Below are positions 52,570 through 61,571 of a stretch of 64,000 nucleotides of DNA, piece by piece. The notes under the pieces are model-generated. The model saw nothing but the letters and a program-made list of their open reading frames with translations, was not told the DNA's origin and did not search any database. The translations under genes and the position numbers were made by a program. The DNA lies in NCBI RefSeq assembly GCF_001895085.1, contig NZ_BDFD01000005.1:1-64000 (forward strand), written 5' to 3'. This DNA comes from Mariprofundus micogutta. GTDB lineage: Bacteria > Pseudomonadota > Zetaproteobacteria > Mariprofundales > Mariprofundaceae. How positions within the stretch are numbered: the stretch's first letter is position 1; every line of letters begins with the position of its first letter.

Positions 52570-52932
52570 TTATTCATTTCCAGTCAGGGCTCTGGACAAA
52601 CATGCTACGATTTTTTTGATCAATGTCTGTACGCCAGTCGGGACTCTACTGCACAGTATTGACAAATATATTGAGTCGCCATCAATCTTGGCTTCATGCA
52701 TAATCAACATGCGCCCACCCTTTAATACCAGGGCGTTACATATGGGGTTACCCAAATCAGCAATTGCTGACATTTTCAGGGAAGTTTCCATCATGGATGT
52801 CGAATATGGTGCAAAGTCTTCACCCGGTGATTCGCCGACTTCAGTCATTACCAACCCCTCATCATTCGAAGCCAGGATGAAAATAAGATTCATTTCCTGC
52901 CGCAGCTGTTCAAGCTCATCATGAAGTGAAAT
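52570..52932 (-). CDS. Roadblock/LC7-like protein F, with apparent ATT start
   Basis: About 120 residues, a close paralogue of protein A at 43540 (shared METS/TTxxMS, NPICNALVLKGGRMLIMHEA, IYLSILCSRVP). In frame, after a TAG at 52938-52936, there is no ATG/GTG/TTG before the ATG at 52893. The conserved helix ISLHDELEQLRQE precedes that ATG. A perfect AGGAGG (52945-52940) stands seven bases before ATT at 52932, which I take as the start. A rare ATT start is known for infC and gives IF3-sensitive, low translation. It heads the F-E-D operon. Confidence 0.72.
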   Translation of the reverse strand: MSLHDELEQLRQEMNLIFILASNDEGLVMTEVGESPGEDFAPYSTSMMETSLKMSAIADLGNPICNALVLKGGRMLIMHEAKIDGDSIYLSILCSRVPTGVQTLIKKIVACLSRALTGNE

Positions 52933-52945
52933 ACTCTATCCTCCT

Positions 52946-52965
52946 GTAAAACAATGTAAAACAAT
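52946..52965. repeat. Exact tandem 10-mer before Roadblock gene F
   Basis: GTAAAACAAT occurs twice in direct succession (52946-52955, 52956-52965), touching the AGGAGG ribosome binding site of gene F. On the transcribed strand it reads ATTGTTTTAC twice. It could be a regulator half-site pair in the leader. No copy is seen before the paralogue at 43893. Confidence 0.5.
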
Positions 52966-53125
52966 CAAAATTTACGTATTCAGCTGGTGGGTGTCAATCA
53001 TGAGGCAAGGTGACAAGTAGACATACTGCCTCAATTTAACGCACTGATCGCTTTACAATGTAACGGAAATCACACAATTCTCTATAACAGGCGAATTGCA
53101 GTTGCAGGGAATCTGCTATGGCTTG

Positions 53126-53443
53126 TTATTCGCTATCTTCAAAGCCAAAGCGGCGGATGTGTTGAACGCGCAGGGCGCCGTCATAGGTGATTTCGAGCCC
53201 GCGTTTTTTCATGTCGCCGCTCTCTTCATCTTCGAATTCTTCGTAATAGGTGACGCGATTCGGATGCAGTGTGCTATTCAGCATGGGGGTGCCAAGTGCC
53301 TGCTCGACCTTGAATTTTGTCATGCCTTCAAAAATTTGAGCTGATTTTTCAGCACTCAGTCGGTTACCCTGATGGATTGGTTCATACATGCAGCCTGCCA
53401 ATAGCAGTGCTGCAGATGTCAAAGCTGCTGTAATAAACTTCAT
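53126..53443 (-). CDS. bamE: Outer-membrane assembly lipoprotein BamE (SmpA/OmlA)
   Basis: About 105 residues: signal and lipobox LAGC (C18), then HQGNRLSAEKSAQIFEGMTKFKVEQALGTPML, which fits the BamE core (GMTKxQVxxxLGTP). BamE stabilises the BamA-BamD interaction. The ATG at 53443 overlaps the hldD stop as ATGA. The C-terminal part (YYEEFEDEESGDMKKRG) is more charged than in enteric BamE. Confidence 0.88.
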   Translation of the reverse strand: MKFITAALTSAALLLAGCMYEPIHQGNRLSAEKSAQIFEGMTKFKVEQALGTPMLNSTLHPNRVTYYEEFEDEESGDMKKRGLEITYDGALRVQHIRRFGFEDSE

Positions 53444-54402
53444 GCTTTGTGCTCCACTGGCCCACGGTGGCCATTTTCCAGAAGTGAAATGTAGTCTTGC
53501 ATACCTTTTTCCAGCGACCAATCGGGTTGCCAGTTCAGAACCGTTTTACTTTCATTGAGATCAGCTTCGGTATGCTCCTGATAAAATGAAAAAGGATTGT
53601 CGATGTATTCAATATCAACTTTAATATCAAGCAGTTGTGTTAGATTATTAATGATATCATTGAATGATCTTGCCTTGCCTGAGCCCACATTGCAGACACC
53701 AGAGCGAGGCGCATCGAGAGCTGCAAGATTGGCGGAGACAACATCGCGGATATAAACAAAGTCACGTTTCTGTTCACCATACTTGAACAGACGTGGCTGC
53801 TTGCCTGATTTTAATTGCTCATAGAGCTGCAGGATCATGGATGCGGTTTTGTTGCCATCTTTCTCATTCTTATGTGTTTCACCGGGGCCATATACATTGA
53901 AGTAACGCAGCCCGATAATCGGAGCGCTATGTTTGTCATGCCAGCGATAGGCAACTCGGTCCATAGCAAGTTTAGAAAAGCCATAAATATTCTCGGGCTC
54001 TTCTCCCTTGCCTACACAGTTCGGTGCAGGTGAATTGCCATAGGTGCCGGCAGATGACGCGTAGATAACCCGAGTACCAGAGCGTGAGCTTGCTTCAAGA
54101 ATATCGGCAAAGGCATTGGTGTTGACTTCAACCATCAGACGCTGATCCATCACTGTAGTGTCGGTGATAGCGGCCTCATGATAAATTGCAGAAAATTCAC
54201 CGTTGGCAATCTCATCCAGCAGGGCCGGGTCATTGCAGTCAGCAGCGCGCACCTCGCAACCGACATGGATCAGGTTGCGCCAGTCTCCTGAGGAGAAGTC
54301 ATCAACAACCAGTACATCCGTTCCCGGACGTTGAGACAATGCAGCTGCTATATTGGAGCCAATATAACCGGATCCGCCGGTAATCAGAATTCTTTCACTC
54401 AT
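53440..54402 (-). CDS. hldD: ADP-L-glycero-D-manno-heptose-6-epimerase
   Basis: A 320-residue short-chain epimerase of the HldD/RfaD type that makes the ADP-heptose used in the LPS inner core. NAD site GGSGYIGSN, catalytic Y-x-x-x-K in YGFSKLAMD, and the HldD-typical GLRYFNVYGPGETHKNEKDGNKTAS region with Lys/His substrate contacts. C-terminal ADLNESKTVLNWQPDWSLEKGMQDY is standard. It is directly coupled to bamE. Presence implies heptose-containing LPS. Confidence 0.93.
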   Translation of the reverse strand: MSERILITGGSGYIGSNIAAALSQRPGTDVLVVDDFSSGDWRNLIHVGCEVRAADCNDPALLDEIANGEFSAIYHEAAITDTTVMDQRLMVEVNTNAFADILEASSRSGTRVIYASSAGTYGNSPAPNCVGKGEEPENIYGFSKLAMDRVAYRWHDKHSAPIIGLRYFNVYGPGETHKNEKDGNKTASMILQLYEQLKSGKQPRLFKYGEQKRDFVYIRDVVSANLAALDAPRSGVCNVGSGKARSFNDIINNLTQLLDIKVDIEYIDNPFSFYQEHTEADLNESKTVLNWQPDWSLEKGMQDYISLLENGHRGPVEHKA

Positions 54403-54458
54403 GCAAACACTACCGCCTTAATGTTCTATTTATTTATTCAGCATTGATTCAAAACGAA

Positions 54459-54860
54459 TCACGACTCTGCACCTTTCCACTGCAGTTGTAATGCGTGCAG
54501 GGCGCGTGTGGTTGCCTCATTGCATATATTATATCCGGCTTTGCCATTCACGGCTGATGTCAGTTGGCCTGCATCAAGCAGACGTAAATCAGTATCACTG
54601 AAACCTGCTTCGGCAAACAGGCGTGATATCCAGCTTCCTAAACCTTGTAACCGGGAAATACGAACAATGCGTATCAATTCATTGCAACGCTCAACAGTGA
54701 CCTGATTGCCGGTGGCCTCAGAGAGCTCCTGCGCATTTTCCTCGCCAATGCCATCAACAGGCTTGCATAGCAGCTTGAAAATCACCCATTCGCTTTCAGA
54801 CAGGAAATCGCGGTCTTCATGTAGAGGGAATGTGCCCGGAAATGCTTTTACATTATTCAT
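54459..54860 (-). CDS. Small protein of unknown function, possible helix-hairpin-helix
   Basis: A 133-residue protein upstream of hldD on the same strand. No family is recognised. The sequence is helical; GLGSWISRLFAEAGFSDTDLRLLDAG and VDGIGEENAQELSE resemble helix-hairpin-helix or DUF4332-type turns, suggesting two such motifs, but this is weak. It contains three cysteines. It may be co-transcribed with hldD. Confidence 0.5.
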   Translation of the reverse strand: MNNVKAFPGTFPLHEDRDFLSESEWVIFKLLCKPVDGIGEENAQELSEATGNQVTVERCNELIRIVRISRLQGLGSWISRLFAEAGFSDTDLRLLDAGQLTSAVNGKAGYNICNEATTRALHALQLQWKGAES

Positions 54861-55046
54861 TTATTCACCCGATGGTTTGCTTTTCTGGTTGTGGATACCA
54901 TTGCTAATCAGGCGCGGATGCTACGTGGTGCTATCATCTGTGCAAGCTGGAACGAAGATGTAATTGGATGTTGATTTCGATAGACTACCATCAGTCTCAT
55001 CGGCATCATTTACAACGCAACAGTTTGATTGGAATGATGGCAATAG

Positions 55047-56048
<1,002 letters not shown>

Positions 56049-56138
56049 AGAAAGTCTGGCCACAGTTCATCCTTTGCATTCTATTCTATGGTCCATCGGA
56101 CGCACCACCTGCATCGATAAGTATACGAGGAGTCAGTA

Positions 56139-57302
56139 TTGAACATTCATGAATATCAGGCTAAAGCCATTCTGGCTGAATTCGGTGTGCCTGTTCCCCG
56201 TGGTGCTTTGGCGCTTAGCGTTGATGAGGCTGTAGCAGCTGCACAAACCCTTGATACTTCAGTCTGGGTCGTAAAAGCACAGATTCATGCCGGTGGTCGT
56301 GGAAAAGCCGGTGGGGTCCGCGTTTGCAAGTCTCTGGATGAAGTGAGAGAAGCTGCAGGTGCACTTCTGGATTCTGTGCTGGTGACGAAACAGACCGGTG
56401 ATGCAGGCAAGCAAGTGAACCGGCTATATGTCGAGGAAGGTCTGGATATAGCACGTGAATTTTATCTCAGTCTGCTGGTGGATCGTGAAACAGAAAAGAT
56501 CGCATTTGTAGCCAGTCCGGCTGGTGGTATGGATATCGAAGAGGTAGCTGAAAAGAGTCCGGACAAGATTCTTACTCTTTCCATTGCGGCTGATCATGTC
56601 AGTGACGATGAAAGCCATGCAATAGCCAGCTTTTTGGGGCTTGAAGGAGCACAGATCAAAGCATGTGCTGAACTTTTGTCAGAACTTCATAGTACATTTT
56701 GCCAGAAAGATGCCGCTATGCTGGAATTGAATCCGTTAATTCTTACCGGCACCGGAGATCTGCTGGCACTGGATGCCAAGTTTGTCGCTGATGATAATGC
56801 ACTTTACCGTCACCCTGAAATTATGGACCTGCGTGATGTGGATGAAGAAGATCCACGTGAAATTGAAGCATCCAGATTCGGCCTGAATTATATTGCATTG
56901 GACGGTCATATTGGCTGTATGGTCAATGGTGCAGGCTTGGCTATGGCAACAATGGATATTATTCAGCTGAAAGGCGACAAGCCGGCTAACTTCCTTGATG
57001 TTGGTGGAGGTGTAACAGTCGATACCGTGTGTGAGGCGTTTAAGCTGCTGTTCAGCGATGCTCATGTGAAAGCAGTGCTGGTGAATATCTTTGGCGGCAT
57101 TGTGCGCTGTGATGTGATTGCCAGAGGTCTTCTGGAGGCGATAAAAACACATCCGATGAATGTGCCTGTAGTGATGCGACTGGTTGGTACCAATGAGCAA
57201 GAGGGGCGCAAACTGGTGAAAGATGCCGGGCTGGATGTACGTTGGGCAGAAGATCTAGATCAGGCAGCAGAATTCGCAGTTGCAGCTGCTGGGGAGCGAT
57301 AA
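56139..57302 (+). CDS. sucC: Succinyl-CoA synthetase, ADP-forming, beta subunit
   Basis: A 387-residue protein of full SucC length, starting at TTG (56139) behind GAGGAG. ATP-grasp elements: [38 protein letters not shown], and the C-terminal [16 protein letters not shown] loop that meets the phosphohistidine of SucD. Two bases separate it from sucD (start at 57304). Confidence 0.96.
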   Translation: MNIHEYQAKAILAEFGVPVPRGALALSVDEAVAAAQTLDTSVWVVKAQIHAGGRGKAGGVRVCKSLDEVREAAGALLDSVLVTKQTGDAGKQVNRLYVEEGLDIAREFYLSLLVDRETEKIAFVASPAGGMDIEEVAEKSPDKILTLSIAADHVSDDESHAIASFLGLEGAQIKACAELLSELHSTFCQKDAAMLELNPLILTGTGDLLALDAKFVADDNALYRHPEIMDLRDVDEEDPREIEASRFGLNYIALDGHIGCMVNGAGLAMATMDIIQLKGDKPANFLDVGGGVTVDTVCEAFKLLFSDAHVKAVLVNIFGGIVRCDVIARGLLEAIKTHPMNVPVVMRLVGTNEQEGRKLVKDAGLDVRWAEDLDQAAEFAVAAAGER

Positions 57303-57303
57303 G

Positions 57304-58173
57304 ATGGCGGTCTTACTTGATAAAAACACACGTGTGATCTGCCAGGGCTTTACGGGTAAACAGGGAAGCTTTCATTCCAGTCAAATGATTGAATATGGCA
57401 CCTGTTTTGTGGGCGGCGTCACTCCGGGCAAGGGTGGACAGACCCATCTTGACAGGCCCGTGTTTAACTCTGTTGCCGATGCGGTAGATCGGGAAGGGGC
57501 AGATGCAACTGTGATCTTTGTGCCACCACGTTTTGCGGCAGATGCCATTGTGGAGGCCGCCGATGCAGGCATCCAACTGATAGCCTGTATAACCGAAGGA
57601 ATTCCTGTTCTCGATATGTTGAAGGTAAAAGAGAGCATTGCAGGTAGAGACTGTGTCCTGATAGGCCCGAATTGCCCGGGTATTATCACACCCGGAGAAG
57701 CCAAGATCGGTATTATGCCCGGCCATATTCACAAGCCGGGTCGGGTTGGGGTGATATCCCGTTCGGGCACACTGACCTATGAAGCGGTTGATCAGCTTAC
57801 CCAGACAGGTCTTGGTCAGTCGACTTGTATCGGTATGGGCGGCGACCCTGTTCATGGTATGGATTTTATTGATGCGCTAAAACTGTTTGAAGCTGATGAG
57901 CAGACTGAAGGTGTTGTGCTCATTGGTGAAATTGGTGGTTCGGATGAAGAGCATGCCGCGCAATATATTCGCGAACATATTGCGAAACCTGTGGTTGCTT
58001 TCATTGCCGGAGCGACAGCGCCGAAAGGAAAACGTATGGGGCACGCCGGTGCGATTATCTCAGGTGGAAAGGGAACCGCAGATGCCAAGTTTTCCGCTCT
58101 GGAGGCGGCCGGAGTAAGCGTTGAGCGAAACCCCACACTGCTTGGTCAGCGTATGCTGGAACTGCTCAGTTAA
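57304..58173 (+). CDS. sucD: Succinyl-CoA synthetase, alpha subunit
   Basis: A 289-residue CoA-binding subunit: [23 protein letters not shown], then [12 protein letters not shown], with the phosphorylated histidine in [14 protein letters not shown]. The ATG at 57304 follows the sucC stop closely. A TnpB-type insertion element begins within about 75 bases of its stop. Confidence 0.96.
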   Translation: MAVLLDKNTRVICQGFTGKQGSFHSSQMIEYGTCFVGGVTPGKGGQTHLDRPVFNSVADAVDREGADATVIFVPPRFAADAIVEAADAGIQLIACITEGIPVLDMLKVKESIAGRDCVLIGPNCPGIITPGEAKIGIMPGHIHKPGRVGVISRSGTLTYEAVDQLTQTGLGQSTCIGMGGDPVHGMDFIDALKLFEADEQTEGVVLIGEIGGSDEEHAAQYIREHIAKPVVAFIAGATAPKGKRMGHAGAIISGGKGTADAKFSALEAAGVSVERNPTLLGQRMLELLS

Positions 58174-58316
58174 CTTGCTTTTCAGGTCGTTTTTGCTGAG
58201 GCGCGCTGCAAGCTGATAAAAGCCCTTTATCCAACGATCCGTAAGGCCCCATCGAAAGCGTAGCTTTGGGTGGGGATATAATGCTCTCACTACCTGTTGA
58301 AATGAATCTCAGCGTG

Positions 58317-58332
58317 GTGTACGATCGTACAC
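58317..58332. repeat. Perfect 16-bp palindrome before tnpB
   Basis: GTGTACGATCGTACAC is a perfect palindrome ending one base before the tnpB ATG at 58334. It would cover the region where a ribosome binding site should lie; none is otherwise seen. It could be an operator, or an RNA hairpin that limits tnpB translation. Confidence 0.6.
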
Positions 58333-58333
58333 T

Positions 58334-59554
58334 ATGCAGGTTTTGAAAGCATATAAATTCAGGCTTGAGCCAACGGAAGATCAGAAGCATTTATTTGCCG
58401 AATTCGCTGGATGCCGAAGATTTCTCTGGAACAAAATGCTTTTCATGAATCTGCAGCGACTAAAGGACAAGCAGCCGATCATACGGTATCACGAGGCCGC
58501 CTGGTGGTTAACTCTCTGGAAGAAATCGGATGAGTTTGGCTTTCTGGCGCAAGCTCAATCGCAAGTCCTGCAGCAGTGCCTCAAGGATTTGGACCGGGCT
58601 TTCAGCGATGGGTTTGATCGCAAGCAGCCATTAAAACGTATGCCTCAATTCAAACGGAAAGGCTTAGGTGACTCATTCCGTTTTCCACAATCTGTCCGGA
58701 TTGAAGGAGACCGCGTCTTTCTCCCTAAGGTCGGAATAGTGCGGTTTCGTGAGTCACGATCCATTAAAGGGTTAATACGAAGTGCGACCGTTTCTCGCAG
58801 AGGAAAGCACTGGTTTGTATCCATCCTGACGGCGATTGAAGTTGATGAACCTGTCCACGAATCTTCAACGGCAACCGGCATTGACCGGGGTGTGGTGAAT
58901 CTTGCAACGCTGTCCGACGGCTCAGTTTTTGAAGGTTCGAAACCACTCAAACGATTGTCGAAAAAGTTAGCCAGAGAGCAGCGGAGACTTGCTCGCAAAA
59001 CCAAGTTTTCCAACAACTGGAAAAAGCAGCGCGAACGTATCACTCGCCTGTATATCAAAATCGCAGATGCCCGGAATGACGCAATCCACAAAGCAACAAC
59101 GATCATCAGCAAAAACCACGCGGTGACCGTGCTCGAAGATTTGCGTACCAAAAACATGACAGCATCTGCAAAAGGCTCAGTCGATGAGCCAGGCACCAGC
59201 GTCCGGCAGAAAGCAGGACTCAACCGCTCAATTCTCGATATGGGGTGGTTCGAGTTCGGACAACAATTGGGCTACAAACAGCAGTGGCGCGGTGGTCAGG
59301 TGATCCTGATCAATCCGCGTAATACATCTCGGAAATGCTCAACCTGTGAATTCACCGATAAAGGAAACCGCATAACTCAGGAGCAGTTCTCATGCACGGC
59401 CTGTGGCCATGCCGAAAACGCAGATCTAAACGCTGCAAAAAACATTCTGGCGGCAGGGCTTGCCGCTACTGCCTGTGGAGGGATAGGCGGTCAAGCTCCC
59501 TATGAAGCAGGAACCCGAGGCGCAGTAATGCAGTCTCTCCCGTTAGCTGCATAA
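58334..59554 (+). CDS. tnpB: TnpB, IS605-family RNA-guided nuclease
   Basis: A 406-residue TnpB (OrfB). The split RuvC catalytic residues are D184 (GIDRGVVNL), E268 (VLEDLRTKNM) and D364 (NADLNAAKNIL), all intact. The zinc ribbon is C335/C338 and C354/C357. TnpB, ancestor of Cas12, uses an omega-RNA from the element right end to cut DNA at target sites. No TnpA lies beside it. The gene appears full-length and intact. Confidence 0.95.
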   Translation: MQVLKAYKFRLEPTEDQKHLFAEFAGCRRFLWNKMLFMNLQRLKDKQPIIRYHEAAWWLTLWKKSDEFGFLAQAQSQVLQQCLKDLDRAFSDGFDRKQPLKRMPQFKRKGLGDSFRFPQSVRIEGDRVFLPKVGIVRFRESRSIKGLIRSATVSRRGKHWFVSILTAIEVDEPVHESSTATGIDRGVVNLATLSDGSVFEGSKPLKRLSKKLAREQRRLARKTKFSNNWKKQRERITRLYIKIADARNDAIHKATTIISKNHAVTVLEDLRTKNMTASAKGSVDEPGTSVRQKAGLNRSILDMGWFEFGQQLGYKQQWRGGQVILINPRNTSRKCSTCEFTDKGNRITQEQFSCTACGHAENADLNAAKNILAAGLAATACGGIGGQAPYEAGTRGAVMQSLPLAA

Positions 59555-59608
59555 GCGGTTTTGGGGAATCCTTGTCCTGAACGAAGTGAAGGTAGGGGAG
59601 GATGTCAA
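59480..59608 (+). ncRNA. Probable omega-RNA (right-end RNA) region of the tnpB element
   Basis: In characterised TnpB systems the guide RNA scaffold covers the end of tnpB and the right end, and the guide is the sequence just past the terminal TCAA-like motif. Here the scaffold would end at 59608, with guide bases from 59609 in the neighbouring gene. The 5' end given is approximate. Pairing such as CCTT with AAGG in 59571-59592 is visible but modest. Confidence 0.4.
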
Positions 59609-60570
59609 TGTTGTCTTGATTCTTCCAGATGTTTTTTTCTGGCTTCTTCAATGTCTCTGCGGGTTTCAATCTCTTTCCTGATCCATTCAGGTATTTTTTC
59701 TTCCCTGGCTGCAGAGGTTAAGCGAGTGACGAGCGAATTGTCCTTGCATAACTTGCGCACCTCAGCGGTCTGCCCAGCACCCTGACCAAATAGTTTCATA
59801 TAAGTCTCAGAATTCAGTTTCTCATGAGATAGTTTATAGATACTGATCCAGCGGATAGAGGCAGCATCTTTACATGCCTGAGTGGGGTTTTTCGGTCCTT
59901 CAGACTCTGGCGGAATATTTTCCCTGACTGTCTGTTGTTCGGATGAATCTGGTTCAGGAATACCCGGGGCAGGATCAGTTTTGGGCTGCTCAGCTTCTGG
60001 AGCCAATAAACCTTCATCCTTGAGTTTTTCTTCCTCTGATGGTGCGGATTCTTCTTTTTTGCTCTCTGGTGCAGCTGGACCTATGCCTTTGGCAAATGGA
60101 TCAAAGTCCGGAATAAGTGGTTGAATGGTTTTGCTGTTTTGTTTGCTTTCAGAGGCTTGAAACAACTCTGGATTATTGAAAAAAAGAAACCCAACAATGG
60201 CGGTGATAATCAGCGTGATGACCAGGACTGAGGTGATAATCAGCTGCGTGTTGAGTCGTTTTTTCCCGGTTGCAGATTTCTTGTTTTTCTTGTTTTTCTT
60301 GTTACTACGCTTTTCTTTTGCTGGTTCTGATGCTTTTGAAGGTTTTTTTACTCCTTCTGACTGAACCGTTTCTTCAACTGCTTTGTTTTGCTCTGCGGCT
60401 TGATTTTTTTCTGGTTTGTTTGCTGCCGTGTTTTTGCGGGGTCGTTGTTGAACGATTATTTCAAAGGGCTCTTTACACTGCTTGCAGCGAATTTTTTTGC
60501 CGACAGATGCTTTGATCGTGTCGTTTGCAGCATATTTTTTTTCACAATGCGGACATTGTATGTATTCCAA
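59605..60570 (-). CDS. MJ0042-type zinc-ribbon membrane protein, 3' end altered by insertion
   Basis: A 321-residue protein: N-terminal zinc ribbon CPHCEKKY...CKQCKEPF (C7, C10 and the later CxxC), a Lys/Glu-rich linker (about 45-105), one TM helix (about 110-131, IITSVLVITLIITAIVGFLFF) and a Pro/Glu-rich periplasmic part ending in a charged helix with two cysteines (QACKDAAS, RKLCKDN). Its TGA stop (59607-59605) lies inside the TnpB element terminus, so the original C-terminus was probably a little different or longer. The function is unknown. Confidence 0.75.
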   Translation of the reverse strand: MEYIQCPHCEKKYAANDTIKASVGKKIRCKQCKEPFEIIVQQRPRKNTAANKPEKNQAAEQNKAVEETVQSEGVKKPSKASEPAKEKRSNKKNKKNKKSATGKKRLNTQLIITSVLVITLIITAIVGFLFFNNPELFQASESKQNSKTIQPLIPDFDPFAKGIGPAAPESKKEESAPSEEEKLKDEGLLAPEAEQPKTDPAPGIPEPDSSEQQTVRENIPPESEGPKNPTQACKDAASIRWISIYKLSHEKLNSETYMKLFGQGAGQTAEVRKLCKDNSLVTRLTSAAREEKIPEWIRKEIETRRDIEEARKKHLEESRQH

Positions 60571-60707
60571 ATCAGGCTCCTGCAGTTATTCTAGAAAGTT
60601 CAATACAAGAGTGACATCAAGATTTGTGCCAGTTTTAAGGCAGAGGTGGTTGATGGCTGAAATATTCTCTTCGAATTGACTACAGATTCTGTGCTTGTGG
60701 AAAATCA

Positions 60708-60716
60708 TGCTATACT
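60708..60716 (+). promoter_or_regulatory. Extended -10 promoter (TGCTATACT)
   Basis: A TGn-TATACT element lies about 33 bases upstream of the AsmA-like start at 60749. A TTGACT at 60676 is too far (29 bases) to be its -35, so an extended -10 promoter is more likely. Confidence 0.45.
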
Positions 60717-60748
60717 CCATTTACTATTTCGGATTTCAGGAGTTGCTT

Positions 60749-61522
60749 ATGAAAAAGGTGTTGATCGGCGTTGTGGGATTAGGACTTATCATTGTTGGTG
60801 GTCTGTTTTTTGTGCTCTCCAATCTTGACGGTATGGTGAAAGATGCCATTCAGGTGTATGGCTCGGATGCGACAAAAACCAGAGTGACAGTATCCGATGT
60901 GAAAATTGTGCTTGAAGATGGTAAGGCCTCGATTTCCGGCCTGAATGTTGGCAATCCAGCAGGTTTCTCTGATCCGAATATTTTTGAGCTTGGCAATATC
61001 ACAACCAATATTGATACATCGACCATCCGACAAAATCCAATTGTTATCGATGAAATTCTCATTAGTGCGCCGGCTGTGGTATATGAAATCAATAAGGCAG
61101 GTGTTTCCAATGTTGATGTGTTGAAGAAAAGCCTCGGCTCTGGCGGTAGCAGCAGCTCTTCTTCCAGTAGTAGTGGCGAAGAGCTGAAAATGATTATCAA
61201 GCGACTGGTTGTGGAGGGTTCAACTGCCAAAGTACGAATCGCGGCTCTTGGTGATCAGCAGCAGACAGTGAAACTGCCAAAAATTGTGATGCGTGATGTT
61301 GGTCAGAAGAGTGGCGGGGCGACAGCAGCAGAGGTGGCTCAGCAACTCTCTTCTAAACTCCTTGGCAATGTAAAAGGCTCAGTTGCCAGACTAGGTGTGA
61401 ATAAATACCTCGGAAAATCTGCTGATGCATTTAAAACACAGGCGCTGGATAAGGTCGGTGGCGCAGGCGGTGCTGTTGGTGGTGGTGCCGGAGGTGCCCT
61501 TAAAGGCTTGTTAGGCAAATAG
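60749..61522 (+). CDS. AsmA/DUF748-like membrane-anchored protein
   Basis: A 257-residue protein: one N-terminal TM helix (about 3-24), then a beta-rich AsmA-like N-terminal region (VTVSDVKIVLEDGKASISGLNVGNPAGFS), a Ser-only linker (about nine serines near 140), another strand region (IIKRLVVEGSTAKVRIA) and a Gly/Ala-rich tail. AsmA-like proteins are periplasmic bridges for lipid transport, but this one is short and its role is not known. The ATG at 60749 follows CAGGAG. A strong terminator follows. Confidence 0.75.
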   Translation: MKKVLIGVVGLGLIIVGGLFFVLSNLDGMVKDAIQVYGSDATKTRVTVSDVKIVLEDGKASISGLNVGNPAGFSDPNIFELGNITTNIDTSTIRQNPIVIDEILISAPAVVYEINKAGVSNVDVLKKSLGSGGSSSSSSSSSGEELKMIIKRLVVEGSTAKVRIAALGDQQQTVKLPKIVMRDVGQKSGGATAAEVAQQLSSKLLGNVKGSVARLGVNKYLGKSADAFKTQALDKVGGAGGAVGGGAGGALKGLLGK

Positions 61523-61540
61523 TCGGGTAGAAGGAGGAAG

Positions 61541-61571
61541 GGCTGAGAAGCAAAACTTCTCAGCCTTTTTT
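61541..61571 (+). terminator. Rho-independent terminator
   Basis: GGCTGAGAAG (61541-61550) and CTTCTCAGCC (61556-61565) pair perfectly around CAAAA, followed by six Ts. It ends the AsmA-like gene transcript and overlaps the stop of the convergent gene at 61570. Confidence 0.92.

Larger units (their letters stand above)
58247..59608 (+). mobile_element. IS200/IS605-type element carrying only tnpB
   Basis: A left-end hairpin is visible at 58247-58275: CCCCA pairs with TGGGG, and AAAGC with GCTTT around GTA. The tnpB gene follows. The right end reads GGGGAGGATGTCAA (59595-59608), a typical terminal form for tnpB elements. No tnpA is present, so movement would need a helper transposase. The exact left boundary is uncertain, probably some 10-30 bases before the hairpin. 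The right end reaches into the 3' end of the neighbouring minus-strand gene. Confidence 0.75.

Noticed and set aside
58166-58390. A 74-codon minus-strand gene between sucD and tnpB
   Set aside because: It spans the element left end and hairpin; only its last part may be a remnant of a gene interrupted by the insertion.
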